In this document: piece by piece, positions 29,680 through 40,689 of the stretch | How positions within the stretch are numbered: position 1 is the first letter of the stretch | Layout of the letters: each line of letters begins with the position of its first letter | Source of the DNA: Zea mays | Taxonomy: Eukaryota > Streptophyta > Magnoliopsida > Poales > Poaceae | Direction: 5' to 3' | DNA length: 64,000 nucleotides | NCBI RefSeq assembly: GCF_902167145.1 | Contig: NC_050100.1 | Span: 188,411,439 to 188,475,438, forward strand | The notes under the pieces: generated by a model | The model's database searches: none | Told to the model about the DNA's origin: nothing | The model's input: only the letters and a program-made list of their open reading frames with translations | Made by a program: the position numbers and the translations under genes

Positions 29680-32600
29680 ATGAATGCCCCTGACCATTAT
29701 GAGCATTTCGTCGTGCCAGAGGGCACCAAGAAGTGAGCCATTCACCATACTTGCCCTACTGTCTACCTGCATGCAATCATTGACTCAATTGATTTTCGTT
29801 GTTCATGACTCTAGGAAGTGAGACGTATGTTTCAAGCAACGCCTACAATTCTCTTGTTGATATTAAAAACAGTTCTGCGAGTTATGTTAAGTGAATCTTT
29901 TGGCATTAAGCTATGGAACTGTGACACTTCTCTTGTTTCTGATCATTTCACGCTTGTGCAATCCTTTTAATTTTATGGACCCACCTGAGGCCTTCTATCG
30001 CACTTGCTCATTTTGTGATTAGTTGTAGGTTATGGTTGTGCTCCTGATGAACTGATGATAATTATCAATGCAGAGTGTCCTATGAGAGGGATACAAAGAT
30101 TGTGAATGCTGCATCATTCACTGACGAACGCGAGGATCACACTGTAGGCAATATCCTCCGCATGTAAGTACAATTTAATTTCTTTTCTTTAACGCTTCCC
30201 ATCTTATGGTTTGTTTGGTTGACATGATACAGGCAGTTGCACAGAGACCCAAATGTTCTCTTTGCCGGGTATAAGCTCCCTCACCCACTCCAGTACAAGA
30301 TCATTGTTAGGGTATGATTCAAGTTCCATTTGTGTTTTCCCTTTTTTATACTGATTCATTGAGCTAGTTCCCCAGTTAATTAGTTATTTATTTGTGTACG
30401 ACAGATCCACACAATGAGCCAGTCCTCCCTGACGCAGGCCTACACCCAGGCTATCAATGATCTAGACAAAGAGCTTGAGTACCTTAAGCAAGCTTTTGAG
30501 GTTAGAGGTCTTTCTGATATTTACTCTAATTGCTAGTTACAATTTTCAGCAAATGCACCTTTATGCCATGGACCAGTGAGAACAAAATGAGGAGTAATAG
30601 TTTAACTTGTTTTTCTTCCATTTTTATTTAACTGCGACTGTAATGTTGGCCATGCAATTGAATTTTACATGTGTTGATTGCATCAATCAAGAATTAGATT
30701 TTATACATAATCACATACCTCAAATTTGTGCTAATTGTATCAAATTAAGGAATTGACTCTATACATGACTTCATACCTTGAATTTGTGACTATATTCCTA
30801 CCTCATTTTGTCCATTTGACAATGCTGCTACAGACACCAACAGACCATCATTGAACCTTTTCTACTTTATGATACAAATATGTGAACTATGGACTACTTA
30901 ATGAACTACTAGATGTTCAACACAGGAATGCCTTTGGCAAAATTTGCATATTCACTCTCCCGTCAAACTGATACCCTTAAGTTCATTTGAATCTCTTTTT
31001 ATTTCCAAGAAGTATTTCGCTACTTTAGTCCTACTAGGAAAAGTTCTTTGGGATCTCTCTTTGTAAATGTTAGTTTCGACTCTTGTGTTTTTTAGGTTGC
31101 ATGGCATTTCTTTGTGCAATTTTGTATCGCTAAACAATGAAAAGTTTTAGTTAGCATTAACCAGTGGTACATAGCAAGGCAGACTGTGTGGTTCTGTGGG
31201 TGTAATGTATTTAAGAATGTTTCGTATAAAGTATTGTTTCTGTAGGAAAAAGTGCTTGATTTGACATGAATGTGGCAGTAATTTTGACAGATTTGTTGGG
31301 AGGGGAAGTGTCTGCTTTTTTCTTGTTAATACAAAGAAAACAACTCTTCTGCGTTTTCAAGAAAAAAAGTATCGGCTTTGTTTGCTAGTACAGACATGTT
31401 CAAAGGATAGTTCTTTCTTGCTTAAAAAAAGATGTTTGAACTCTGAAGTAGCAAGCACCAAAGGACTGGGCATGTTAATTTTTTCTGTTCATGATGCATT
31501 TGCCACAGAATCAGTGTTGTTAAGTGCCAATCTTACCTTCTTTTTTGAATGCAACCAACCTTAGATTCTAAAACAAAGCACTTAAGCAACGTCTCACAAA
31601 AATCTAAATGGTAAATTGATGTTTTCCACTTTCCGGTACGTCCACGTGTTCCTATGCTATTTGCACGCTAGTTGTCAAGTTATTCTTTGGTACACTAGAA
31701 AAAAATCTTCTTAAATTTCATTCAGGAAATTTTGGTATTACTCCCTCCGTCCCCTTTTGATAATCATACCAGGGGAAAAAAATCTGTACCAAGTGATCAT
31801 CATTTTGTCATGGACGGAGCCTTATCAGCGTAAATGTGGCATTGGCCACTTGGGTTCCAGCTCCAATGCAAGTTCCCTTACTGATTTACGTTAGTGTTCT
31901 TCTATTGTTCCAGTGGTTCTCCATGCAAGAGGGCTGTGCTGTAAAGGGGAAAGAAATGATTTCCGGCGTGAAATTAATGTTTTGCACCGTCGCTAGCTGC
32001 AGATAAACATGAGTGATTAGCCAGCCTTGGTCTCTCTCAGTCTCAGTGTCCCTCTCCTATGTGCTGATCATAAAGGCAAGGAGGGAATAGTTTATTCTTC
32101 CTGGTTGCATGGAATGACATTCTGCCATAGTATAGTGCTACGTGAGGTAAATTTAGTTTGCACTGATTCATGATGGAGAACAAGTCGGTGTGAGTTTGTG
32201 CATTGTGCTTGAGGGGGGTGCTTTATTTTAAAAAAACTCGTGTGTTGAGAGTAATTAATTTGGACGTCGAATAATTCATGGTATTTGGCTGTAGCTTGAC
32301 ATGAAATATTTGGGAAAATTACAGAGTATTGTTATTTATTTTCAGTGAACCTTACCCTACCCCCACCCCCAGTACAGATAGATGCTTGAAATGTCTCCAG
32401 TATGCTAGGCGTGCACATTTGCCTATTGGTGTTGTACCATCTGACAGTAACATGATTACATTTGAAACACTACGGAGAGTAGACCATAGAGTGGTGTCTC
32501 GATTTATTAGTTCTATTTTTTTGCATCTTCAGCTAAGTGACAACAGCCTTTGTACCTTGGAACATAATATAAAAATCTGAATGACGTTCAAATTGAATAT

Positions 32601-32942
32601 GCATTAACAGAGTGGTGATTGTCCTGTTAGTTAGGTCATTTGCTAGTTGTTACTAGGGGATAACTAGACTAGATCTCTGTACCATATCTTGCTGATTACC
32701 TGGCATCGCCGGAGTTTTGCCTTTTAATTGTTTGCCTTTAGTTGTTTACTTTGGGTCAGGTGTTCTTCTCCCTAGAAATTACTGTATTGGACCATCCTCC
32801 AATTCATATTCATTTTCGACCCTGAACGTCCATCTCTTGATGACATGTACGACATGCATGGTACTTATGAGTGACATTCTGAGCGTTTTGTTTTCAGGAT
32901 GAGAAGAACAGGTACAAGGACAGGATGAAGCAGGGGTTCTAG
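29680..32942 (+). CDS. NRPB11: RPB11-like RNA polymerase II subunit, intact exon set, copy R
   Basis: Coding exons are 29680-29732, 30074-30163, 30233-30311, 30405-30500 and 32898-32942. All introns are GT-AG (donors GTGAGC, GTAAGT, GTATGA, GTTAGA). They join to 120 codons, the usual RPB11 length. RPB11 dimerises with RPB3 through the alpha-like fold and starts Pol II assembly in the nucleus. Family motifs include [22 protein letters not shown] and the Tyr/Gln/Asp-rich C-terminal helix. Two Arg to His changes near the N terminus (CGT to CAT) and a Val to Asp before EREDHT distinguish it. The acceptor of the 5' UTR intron is present (29641-29644), but homology ends at 29546 inside that intron. 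The usual first exon and promoter are therefore missing, and expression would need a new promoter in the spacer. Confidence 0.85.
31741..31822. mobile_element. Stowaway-like MITE remnant in an intron of copy R
   Basis: CTCCCTCCGTCC at the left and GGACGGAG at the right, next to TA, about 82 bp. It is the mirror of 2854-2934. Confidence 0.65.
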
Positions 32943-33696
32943 ATGAATGGAATGGTGTGGGAGATAAACTTCCCGTGTTAGTTTTATCCTAGGCGAGTCA
33001 ACAATGAAACGAACGCCCAAGGATTGTGGATGTCTGATCCCTGAACTGAGGTTGCTTGCTGTCGTTTTACCGTCATGCTTGTGTCAATATCGTATTATTG
33101 CAAACACACCAATGGAGTTTTACATTGACATCCTCAGATTGTCCGCAACTAGATAATTACATGCATGCCTGTCTTCAACATAAAATATATAACGGTCCAT
33201 TTCGACCCTTTTGTCTGGACTGAAATAGGTTCTACTCCATGAACTTAGCAATTTAGCTATGGGTCGTATGGATCTATTTATTTTGAAGGAATTAAAATTT
33301 ACTTAATAAAGTATTCTATTTGACTTGGAATTTGATATTCCGTCACTTTTCAAAGTTTAAATATAAGTCTATCTCAAATTTATGGGATAGATGATAGTAA
33401 ATGATTTTGTATAGCAGCAGAATATGTTTCTACTCAGCAACTTATTAGACGCTCTTCGTGTCATTTCTCTGTAGTAAAAATGTAGCATATAAATATTTCT
33501 CATATATTGCTAATAATAATATATAAATATATTTCGCATAAAATTATATTACCTTAGTTGATTTTTGCCTAAATTACTATTATTATTATAATAACTAGAC
33601 AGGGTGATAGAATTTGATAAGTATTACATGCGTTCATGCTTAATAGATTAAAAAAATCACGCCCCTAAGGCTACGACTAGAAGATCTATAAATTTT
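32943..33696 (+). other. 3' UTR and 3' flank of copy R
   Basis: AT-rich sequence mirroring 981-1733. It contains no ORF or RNA gene that I can support. Confidence 0.55.
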
Positions 33697-34099
33697 TTGT
33701 CTTGCACTGTAGCTTACACTGTTTACAGGGTGGATGGAGACGAGTATGCTGTTGTGCTCAAGATACATTGTCTTGCACTGTAGCTTACGTTGTTGTTGTT
33801 GTCTTGCGTTAGATGGATGTTGTTGCTCATCGCCGTACGCATTACCACATGGGTATTAGGTTGTGTCCAACAATATGCATATCGACTCTCGCATAACGAT
33901 GCACTATTCACGCTTTCAGTAGGTCACGGATGTCGTCGCTCAAAATGTGCGGTCGACCATGCGGATGCACATCTCCTCTGCGAGAGGATGCACATCTGAA
34001 TGCGCATGCTGCTGGAAACCATTGCTTCGTAGTCTTTGTATTCGCCATGCAAGGGCCTGTGCGTCCTTCCTCCTGTGACGGATACAAAGACTACGAAAG
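33697..34099. other. Mirror junction segment between copy R 3' flank and copy D
   Basis: Reverse copy of 576-980, with the same 14-bp inverted repeat at about 34028-34096, the same 20-bp direct repeat and a GTT microsatellite one unit shorter. Confidence 0.7.
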
Positions 34100-34138
34100 A
34101 TGGGAAGCGTTAAAGAAAAGAAATTAAATTATACTTAC

Positions 34139-34830
34139 ATGCGGAGGATATTGCCTACAGTGTGATCCTCGCGTTCGACAGTGAATGATGTAGCATTCAC
34201 AATCTTTGTATCCCTCTCATAGGACACTCTGCATTGATAATTATCATCAGTTCATCAGGAGCACAACCATAACCTACAACTAATCACAAAATGAGCAAGT
34301 GCAATAGAAGGCCTCAGGTGGGTCCATAAAATTAAAAGGACTGCACAAGCGTGAAATGATCAGAAACAAGAGAAGTGTCACAGTTCCATAGCTTAATGCC
34401 AAAAGATTCACTTAACATAACTCGCAGATCTGTTTTTAATATCAATAAGAGAATTGTAGGCGTTGCTTGAAACATACATCTCACTTCCCAGAGTCATGAA
34501 CAACGAATATCAATTGAGTCAACGATTGCATGCAGGTAGACAGTAGGGCAAGTATGGTGAATGGCTCACTTCTTGGTGCCCTCTGGCACGACGAAACGCT
34601 CATAACGGTCAGGGGCATTCATCTCCTGTTAACTCTTTGCTCCTGTCTCTTCAGTAGCTGCAAGCGCAGGGGCCGGACGTGAACACCCGATATTTTTTTG
34701 CGAAAAAATCCAAGTTACTAGATGCACTTGCAATTAGATCAGAACCGACTACAAATAACATAATAGCTTATGTTAGGCTTTGGGTGCTCAGTTTTGCACA
34801 ACAGAAAGGGAATAGAATGGCCGGGCGTAC
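34139..34830 (-). pseudogene. NRPB11: RPB11-like 5' fragment, copy D
   Basis: The minus strand has a 5' UTR intron donor at 34830, an acceptor giving an exon from 34657, an ATG at 34622-34620 (exon end 34570), and the second coding exon 34228-34139. It encodes the first 48 residues, with one Ala to Thr change relative to copy A. As in copy A, gene sequence stops about 40 nt into the next intron, at about 34099. It keeps the leader and CT-rich upstream region (34831-34996). Transcription from here would run antisense through copy R. Confidence 0.85.
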
Positions 34831-34996
34831 CTGATGGGTGCTCGTTGCCGGAGAAGGGTCCCACGAAGACCTGAGAACTGGTGTAGGGCGGCGGTGGCGG
34901 TAGCCGGTAGCCCAGTCGACGCTGGAGAGAGGCAGAGACCGGAGGGGGTGAAGAGCGAGAGAGAGAGAGAGAGAGAGCAGGCGGGTTGAGGCTTGA
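34831..34996 (-). promoter_or_regulatory. 5' UTR exon and TC-rich upstream region of copy D
   Basis: Counterpart of 28589-28745 with a longer GA/CT microsatellite (34955-34978). Similarity to the copy L region ends near 34996. Confidence 0.5.
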
Positions 34997-35353
34997 GGTG
35001 GAGCGCAACTGCACGGGCCTTCTTGTTACATGGGCTGTTCCTTTTTCAAGCAATTGTTTTCTCTCTCCCTCTTTTTAGTTTTTATTACTTATTCTTCTAG
35101 AGTATTCGTGAAAAAACATAAAGATTTCTCACAAAAAGCATAAAGATTTCTCACACGACAATCACTGTGTAGTTGATGACATCGTCGGACTGCTAGCTTG
35201 CTTCTAGTTAGGCTGGTTCTGATGCCCGATATAACATAGTTTTACGCTTCTGTTATTTTAGTTTTACGTTAAAACAAACTAAACGTGGTTGGTACCTGCT
35301 CGCGGACCGTATCCCTGGACCGGTATTCTAACTCGCCTGATCAGGGTCGAAAT
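34997..35353. other. Intergenic sequence
   Basis: No ORF, repeat or RNA gene recognised. A short direct repeat of 'aaagatttctcacA' type occurs near 35120-35155. Confidence 0.5.
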
Positions 35354-35356
35354 TTA

Positions 35357-35675
35357 GGGTGTGTTTGGTTTGACTTTTAGCATTGGCTTTTGCCCCCTAA
35401 AAGCCAAAAGTTAACCAAAGGGCTGGATCTAGGAAGCAGCTTTTTCTAAAAGCTGACTTTCTCACAGTGTAAATCTAAAAGCACCCCTGAACCTGCTTTT
35501 AGTGGCTTTTCGGATGAAACTGTGAAAACATATATCGAAGAACTTTTAATGACTTTTAGTGGTTTCCACCAAACGGTTTTTAGCTTTTTAACGGCTCACA
35601 GCCTACAACAGCTTTTTCTACAGCTCACAGCCCACAACAACTTTTTTCACAGCCACAGCCCAACCAAACAGACCC
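35357..35675. mobile_element. Tourist-like MITE (PIF/Harbinger), possibly Heartbreaker-like
   Basis: 319 bp, with TSD TTA at 35354-35356 and 35676-35678. Terminal inverted repeats are GGGTGTGTTTGGTTTG at the left and CAACCAAACAGACCC at the right, about 13 of 15 matching. The body is rich in AGCTTTT/AAAAGC motifs. Size, TTA target and termini fit the maize Heartbreaker group as I recall it. Non-coding. Confidence 0.78.
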
Positions 35676-35689
35676 TTATTGTAACTAAT

Positions 35690-36370
35690 TGTTGGTCCTT
35701 GCTCTCGGATGCTATACATCAAAAACAAAGCAACATAATTGTTAACGATTAGGGACATTCGTCTTTCAAAGCATTATCTTCCTTGAAATATAATAATCTT
35801 CAGACGAAGGTTATGAATGGTATACCTTCATCATTTCAGTAAGCAAGGATGTAAACAGAGACATATGAAACACAAAGAGAATATGAACAATCATTTCAAA
35901 TTATTGGACTATTTATATTCTTATTTTATAAACATGGATAAACATCAATAACATTTATATTACATTTGTACATTCGGCTTGATAGAAGGTGAAAAAGCGG
36001 GAGTGACGCGAGAGTGATTACAAGTCAGCGTGAAAAGTACGGTGTTATTGTTCATCTATTTATAGGCACAGGACACATCCTGGACAAAATTACATTCATG
36101 CCCCTGACATTTACTGTTGATTGTAAGACAAGTTATCGAGGACTAAGCAGTCTTTTCTCGTTTAGGTCGGTTTCTCCTTTCACCATCGTCGTCGTGCCAA
36201 GCCGAAGCTCCTTCAGCCACAGCTTTGAAGCTAGCTTGTCCTTCCTTCAGACCACACCTTCATAGTATGCACACCTTCATCTCAAAGTCGAAGCCTCCTG
36301 TAACGGTCTGATACTAAAAAACATGTTAGTTGAGTTTTTGAGGACCTTCGGAAGAGGAAGACCCACAACA
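35690..36370 (-). repeat. Z2 3' LTR
   Basis: 681 bp. On the minus strand it starts TGTTGTGGGTC, followed by CCGAAGGTCCTCAAAAAC as in Z1 and Z3, and ends CCAACA. The TATA box (tatttata) lies at about 36057-36064. Confidence 0.8.
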
Positions 36371-36529
36371 GTAGCCCCTCGCAGTATTAATTTGTTTTTG
36401 CATTTAACAAATTCAGACTGCGATGTGAGCGAATAACTTTAGACGAAGGTCCGAAAAAACACTTTCTCTTCGCTAGAATAGCGAAAGTCAATGACACGTA
36501 GGGCCCGCCAAGTTGCAGTGCACTGGGCG

Positions 36530-36537
36530 TATAAATA
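36530..36537 (+). promoter_or_regulatory. TATA box for the Z2 antisense gene
   Basis: TATAAATA, 131 nt upstream of the ATG at 36668, oriented with the antisense gene. It matches the placement in Z1 and Z3. Confidence 0.6.
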
Positions 36538-36667
36538 GGAACCCGCAACGACAGCATTTGCTGCGCCATCTCAATCGCTTGTGCTAGTTTTTTCAAGCTT
36601 GAATTTTCTTGCTCAGTCAGATTTCGCTTGATTTGTGAGCTTCGGCATTTGCGCAAGTGCTCGTTAG

Positions 36668-39600
36668 ATGTCTGAAGAGAAGAAGATTGTGGACCCTGCT
36701 CTAGCTGGGTTTTACGAGGCTATGGATAAGACAAACACAGAGAAGATTACAAATGAAATGTTAGTTGGGTTAACTGAGGATTCTGATGATAGCGAGAACT
36801 TTGATGTGGAAAGTGGGAACGAAGATGCTGAAGATCGGCCCTGGCGGCCGAGTCATACCATCTTCGGAAAGTCATCCATCAAACAGAGTCAGATTGATGC
36901 TATGAAGGGAAAATATTTTCGTGATATGTCTATTGTGAGAGCTGGGGGACAGCGCCGCCCTTGCACCCGAGGAGGATGAAGTTGTTGTTTACAGGAGCTT
37001 CATGAAGGCAGGGCTTCGATTTCCATTGAGCAAATTTCTGTTGGAAGTGTTAAAGACCTTTGAAATTTTTCTTCATCTGATTACTCCCGAAGCTATAATC
37101 ATGATGGGTATTTTTGTTTGGGCCGTGAGGAGCCAAGGGCTAGAGCCAAGCGCAAAATGATTCTGTAACATGCACGAGCTGCTGTATGAGACGAAGGCCA
37201 CTGGCAAGGAGCAGTATCACAATAATTTTGGTTGTTATGGCTTCGTGCCTCGTTCTGATGTGAGTTATCCAGTTCCAACGTTTCGGAAAAGGTGGCCAGG
37301 GGCCTGGATGGAGGAATGGTTTTATGTAAAGAATAATCTGATTGAAAGGGAAGACATAAAGGGGATTATCCAGTGCCCTATCTGGTCTCGCTTCGGCATC
37401 AGAAGGCCAACTACTGCGCTTGGGAACGATATCGAAGCTTGCCACAAGGCTTTCAACAATGTTTGTGTCTTTATCGGTACAAGAGACCTAGTCCAGGAGC
37501 ACATAGCCTACAGAGTGTGGCCTCTTGTGAATGACTGGGAGATGCCGAAGGAGACTGCTGCCGGGTCCAGTCAAGGCGGTTTGGTTTATTTGAAATACAC
37601 CTTCAGATACAGAGTTCAGTTTGACGAGCCGAATGATGACTGACTGATCTGTGTTGAGGCGACTAGCGATGAGTTGCTTGGGGCATACACGAGAGCCGAA
37701 GATGATGCCATGACCTTAGCCTTCGAAGGAAGAGGCAAGAAAAGGTTAAACAGAGTTTTTGATGTTATTGGCTTCGTGTACCTAGACTATACTTATCCCT
37801 CACGAAAGAAAGGAAAGAAAAGGAAAACTGCTACTTCAGCCATTTCTGCTGCACCAAAGGGCAAAAAGATCAAGGTTTTAACGCATTGGCCTAGATATAT
37901 TGAAATGACCACGGTGCCGAAGCTTGGTGAAGGGACAACTTCCACTGTTTAGCAAGGGCGGCCTACTCCTGCTGGCTCCAAGGAAGAATTGGCTGAAGTG
38001 CCAAAGGTTCCTGCAACCGAGTCGGCCGAAGCGCCAAAACATGCTCCCGAAGCCAAAGGAAAGGCAACCGAAGAGCCAGAGCGAGAGGAAACGGTAGGGC
38101 TACCAAAAATCTTGAGTCCGCCACCGAAGCCAGAATTGCCGAAGGTCTCGAAAGCCCCTGCAATAACTCCCAAGAGGAGGAGGATGGCAAGCGTGCTGGA
38201 CGCTGTCATGGAGTCGACAAGGGCATCAACTCCTTCTCCTGCAAAGGAGACTGCCGAAGCTGCTACAGCTCGTGCTGAACCCGAAGCTGGACCCTCAGTC
38301 CCCATTGAAACAGAACCTGTTGGGACTGGGCGGAGTGTTGAACAAGGACCCTCAGACATCGGTCTTATTCCGGAGAAAGAGGACACGCCCAAGAAGATTG
38401 AATCTCCTACTCCCGAGGCACCTTCTGAAGGACTTGCTTTATTATTCGACATGCTTCGGGTAAAAGGTTGTCTGAAGAGGAGATTGCGGAAGCCAAACAC
38501 TACGCCTGGGAACTAAAGTACCCGAAGGGGGCCTTAGTGTACAATGGCATCGACGAAGATGACTTTCTATACTGCCTCCCGGACAACAAGGAAAAAACTG
38601 TTTGCCGGGAGATGGCAAAAAACATAGGATTTCTGAAGCTTGAAGTTGGCCTTTCTGCTATGTCGAAGGATGACCTCGCAGACAGCCTTGCGTACAATAG
38701 TCTGAAGGTACAGAAGCTATAGTCTTGGAAGCAGATTACTTTCTGTGTCTCTTATTTTTGTACTGATCCTTTGTCTCCCCCTTTTTTTAGGGCTTAATTC
38801 TGAGCAACGCTTTGAGAGCATAGAAAAATGTTGAGGATGAAAGCTACCAGATAGCACTTGGTAACCTTCGGTCAGAGGTTATCAAACTAAGGACTGAAGC
38901 TGCAGAGAAAGATAAAATTTTGCTTTCCTTAGTAAACAAAGTCAGGGCTAGTGAAGCCAATCTTGTCGCGTAGTTCGAAACTCATAGAGTCGAAATTGAA
39001 AATTTAAAGAAAAAACTTGCCAAGAAGAATGAAGATTTCGAAGTGGCTAAGGCGAAGCAAGAAATAAGCGAGTGGACTAGCGCAAGGTTGCAAAAGAATG
39101 TAGATGAGCTTTGGGAATCAAAGGAAAGATATTATGAAAAATCCTTGGATTGTGCCAAGAAGCTAAAAGACAGTTTTGCCAAGGTGGGTGCTTACTCATC
39201 CGAGCAAAAATTTATTAGAGGCAATCCCGAAGGAATCATCGAATGGATCAGTGAAGAAGCCGAAGCTTTTGAAGAGATCCTTAGTGATCGTGGTGATTTC
39301 TATGCCTTTGCCGGTGCTAGAGGGGTTGCAGCAATTTTGGAAAAATCTGGCTGTGAACACATTAAAGCTGCAACCTAGACGGAGGCTGTCTTTACCGTGG
39401 AGGACACGAAGGATCCTTCGGCTGAAGCGACTCTGATGGGAGGAAAATTTTACTCCAACATTTGGATGAAAGGCGACTGAGAACTAGCCAACGAGGCAAT
39501 AAAGAAGAATGAGAAAGAAACTCATGAGGCTCGAGAAGAAGCCAGGCGAGCCGAAGAGGCTGCCGAGCGCACAAGGCGCATAGGTATTTTAAATGTTTCA

Positions 39601-39809
39601 AAGTTTTAGTATTTTTTCTGGCTTCAAATTAACAACTTATTACTTTTACCCTAGCTGAAATTTCTCTGCCACATGAGCCCTATGATCCCAAAGCTGATCC
39701 AGCAATGAAGGCGGCACTGGAAACTATAAGAATTGCTGAAGAAGCTATTGACGAATCTGTCAACAAACTTCTGAACCAAGCTGCTGAGAAAATTTTGAAG
39801 GAAGACTAG
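36668..39809 (+). pseudogene. Z2 antisense three-exon gene (aORF), inactivated
   Basis: Exon 1 is 36668-38707, exon 2 is 38791-39583 and exon 3 is 39655-39809, with GT-AG borders at the same positions as in Z1. It shares KTNTEKIT, EDRPWRPSH, GYRSF-type, RDLVQEHIAYRVWPL and KKRLNRVFDVIGFVYLDY motifs with Z1. Breaks include a frameshift near 36945, TGA near 37158, TGA near 37641, TAG near 37950 and further stops in exon 2 (near 38821, 38972 and 39376). Exon 2 is coiled-coil rich. Exon 3 ends NQAAEKILKED. It once encoded a protein of about 1,000 residues. Function unknown. Confidence 0.78.
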
Positions 39810-40235
39810 ACTTTTGTGTAGCTAGAAAATTCAACATTTGTGTGATGTAATATGCATACAAGTTAAACATTGTATATCTATGTGTACATTAATGTAATAT
39901 ATTTCTTTGCGATGCATGAAATTTGCGTACATACCATTTTTGAGCCTTCGGCGAAAAAACACCTTCCCTTCTTTTCATGCTTCGTAAAGAAAAAACCCTT
40001 ATATAGAAAAGATGTTGTATGATATTGTTGTTGACAAAAAAAATTCCTGGTAAGATTGTAATTGCCGAAGGTTTGCTTCGTGCTCTGGCACACTTTCATT
40101 CATCATGTAACTGCCGAAGGTTTGCTTCGTGCTCAATTCTTGCTATTGATGCGACATGATGTATGATGTAATGCTATGTGGAATGATGCGATGATATAAT
40201 GCAGCATGATGTTTATGCCAAAGACACATATCCGT

Positions 40236-40689
40236 ACAGAAAACACTCTCAGACTCTGCATCCCCGTAGGGACGTCTTTTGAGTCTCTTCACCTTATATT
40301 TCGGTGGTATTTAAGCTCTGCATCCCCTTAGGAACGACTTTGGAGCTTCTTCACCTTCTATTTCGGTGGCATTTAAGCTCTGCATCCCCTTAGGGACGAC
40401 TTTGGAGCTTCTTCACCTTCTATTTCGGTGGTATTTTGGCTCTGCATTCTCTTAGGAACGACTTTTGAGCTTCAGAACTTACTCTGCGCTCCCTTAGGAA
40501 CGACTTTTGTAGCTTTGGAACTTACTCTGCGCTCCCTTAGGAACGACTTTTATAGCTTCGGAACTTACTCTGCGCTCCCTTAGGAATGACTTTTATAGCT
40601 TCGGAACCTACTCTGCGCTCCCTTAGGAATGCCTTTTATAGCTTTGAAATCTTACTCTGCGCTCCCTTAGGAACGACTTTTATAGCTTC
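40236..40689 (-). repeat. Degenerate tandem repeats in Z2
   Basis: About nine units of 45-60 bp around the motif CTCTGC..TCCC.TAGGAACGAC, the reverse complement of the Z1 array motif. Later units (40480-40689) are about 48 bp with GGAACTTACTCTGCGCTCCC. Non-coding. Confidence 0.82.

Larger units (their letters stand above)
29546..34672. repeat. Right arm of the RPB11 inverted repeat
   Basis: About 5.13 kb. It mirrors 28513-1 on the left once the S1 stack and one TSD copy are removed (about 5.14 kb). Similarity by eye is about 97-98 percent, with mirrored introns, MITE and junction segment. Position 34672 pairs with position 1, so the left arm probably continues upstream of the window. Confidence 0.88.
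35690..40689 (-). mobile_element. Z2: Zeon/Cinful-like gypsy element, 3' part only in window, decayed
   Basis: In minus orientation the 3' LTR is 35690-36370. The PPT next to it reads GCGAGGGGCTAC on the minus strand. The antisense gene, and then a tandem repeat array, follow up to 40689, where G1 interrupts. Gag, PBS and 5' LTR would lie beyond 64000. The TSD cannot be checked; CTAAT at 35685-35689 is the candidate. Stops and a frameshift in the antisense gene show it is older than Z1. Confidence 0.8.
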
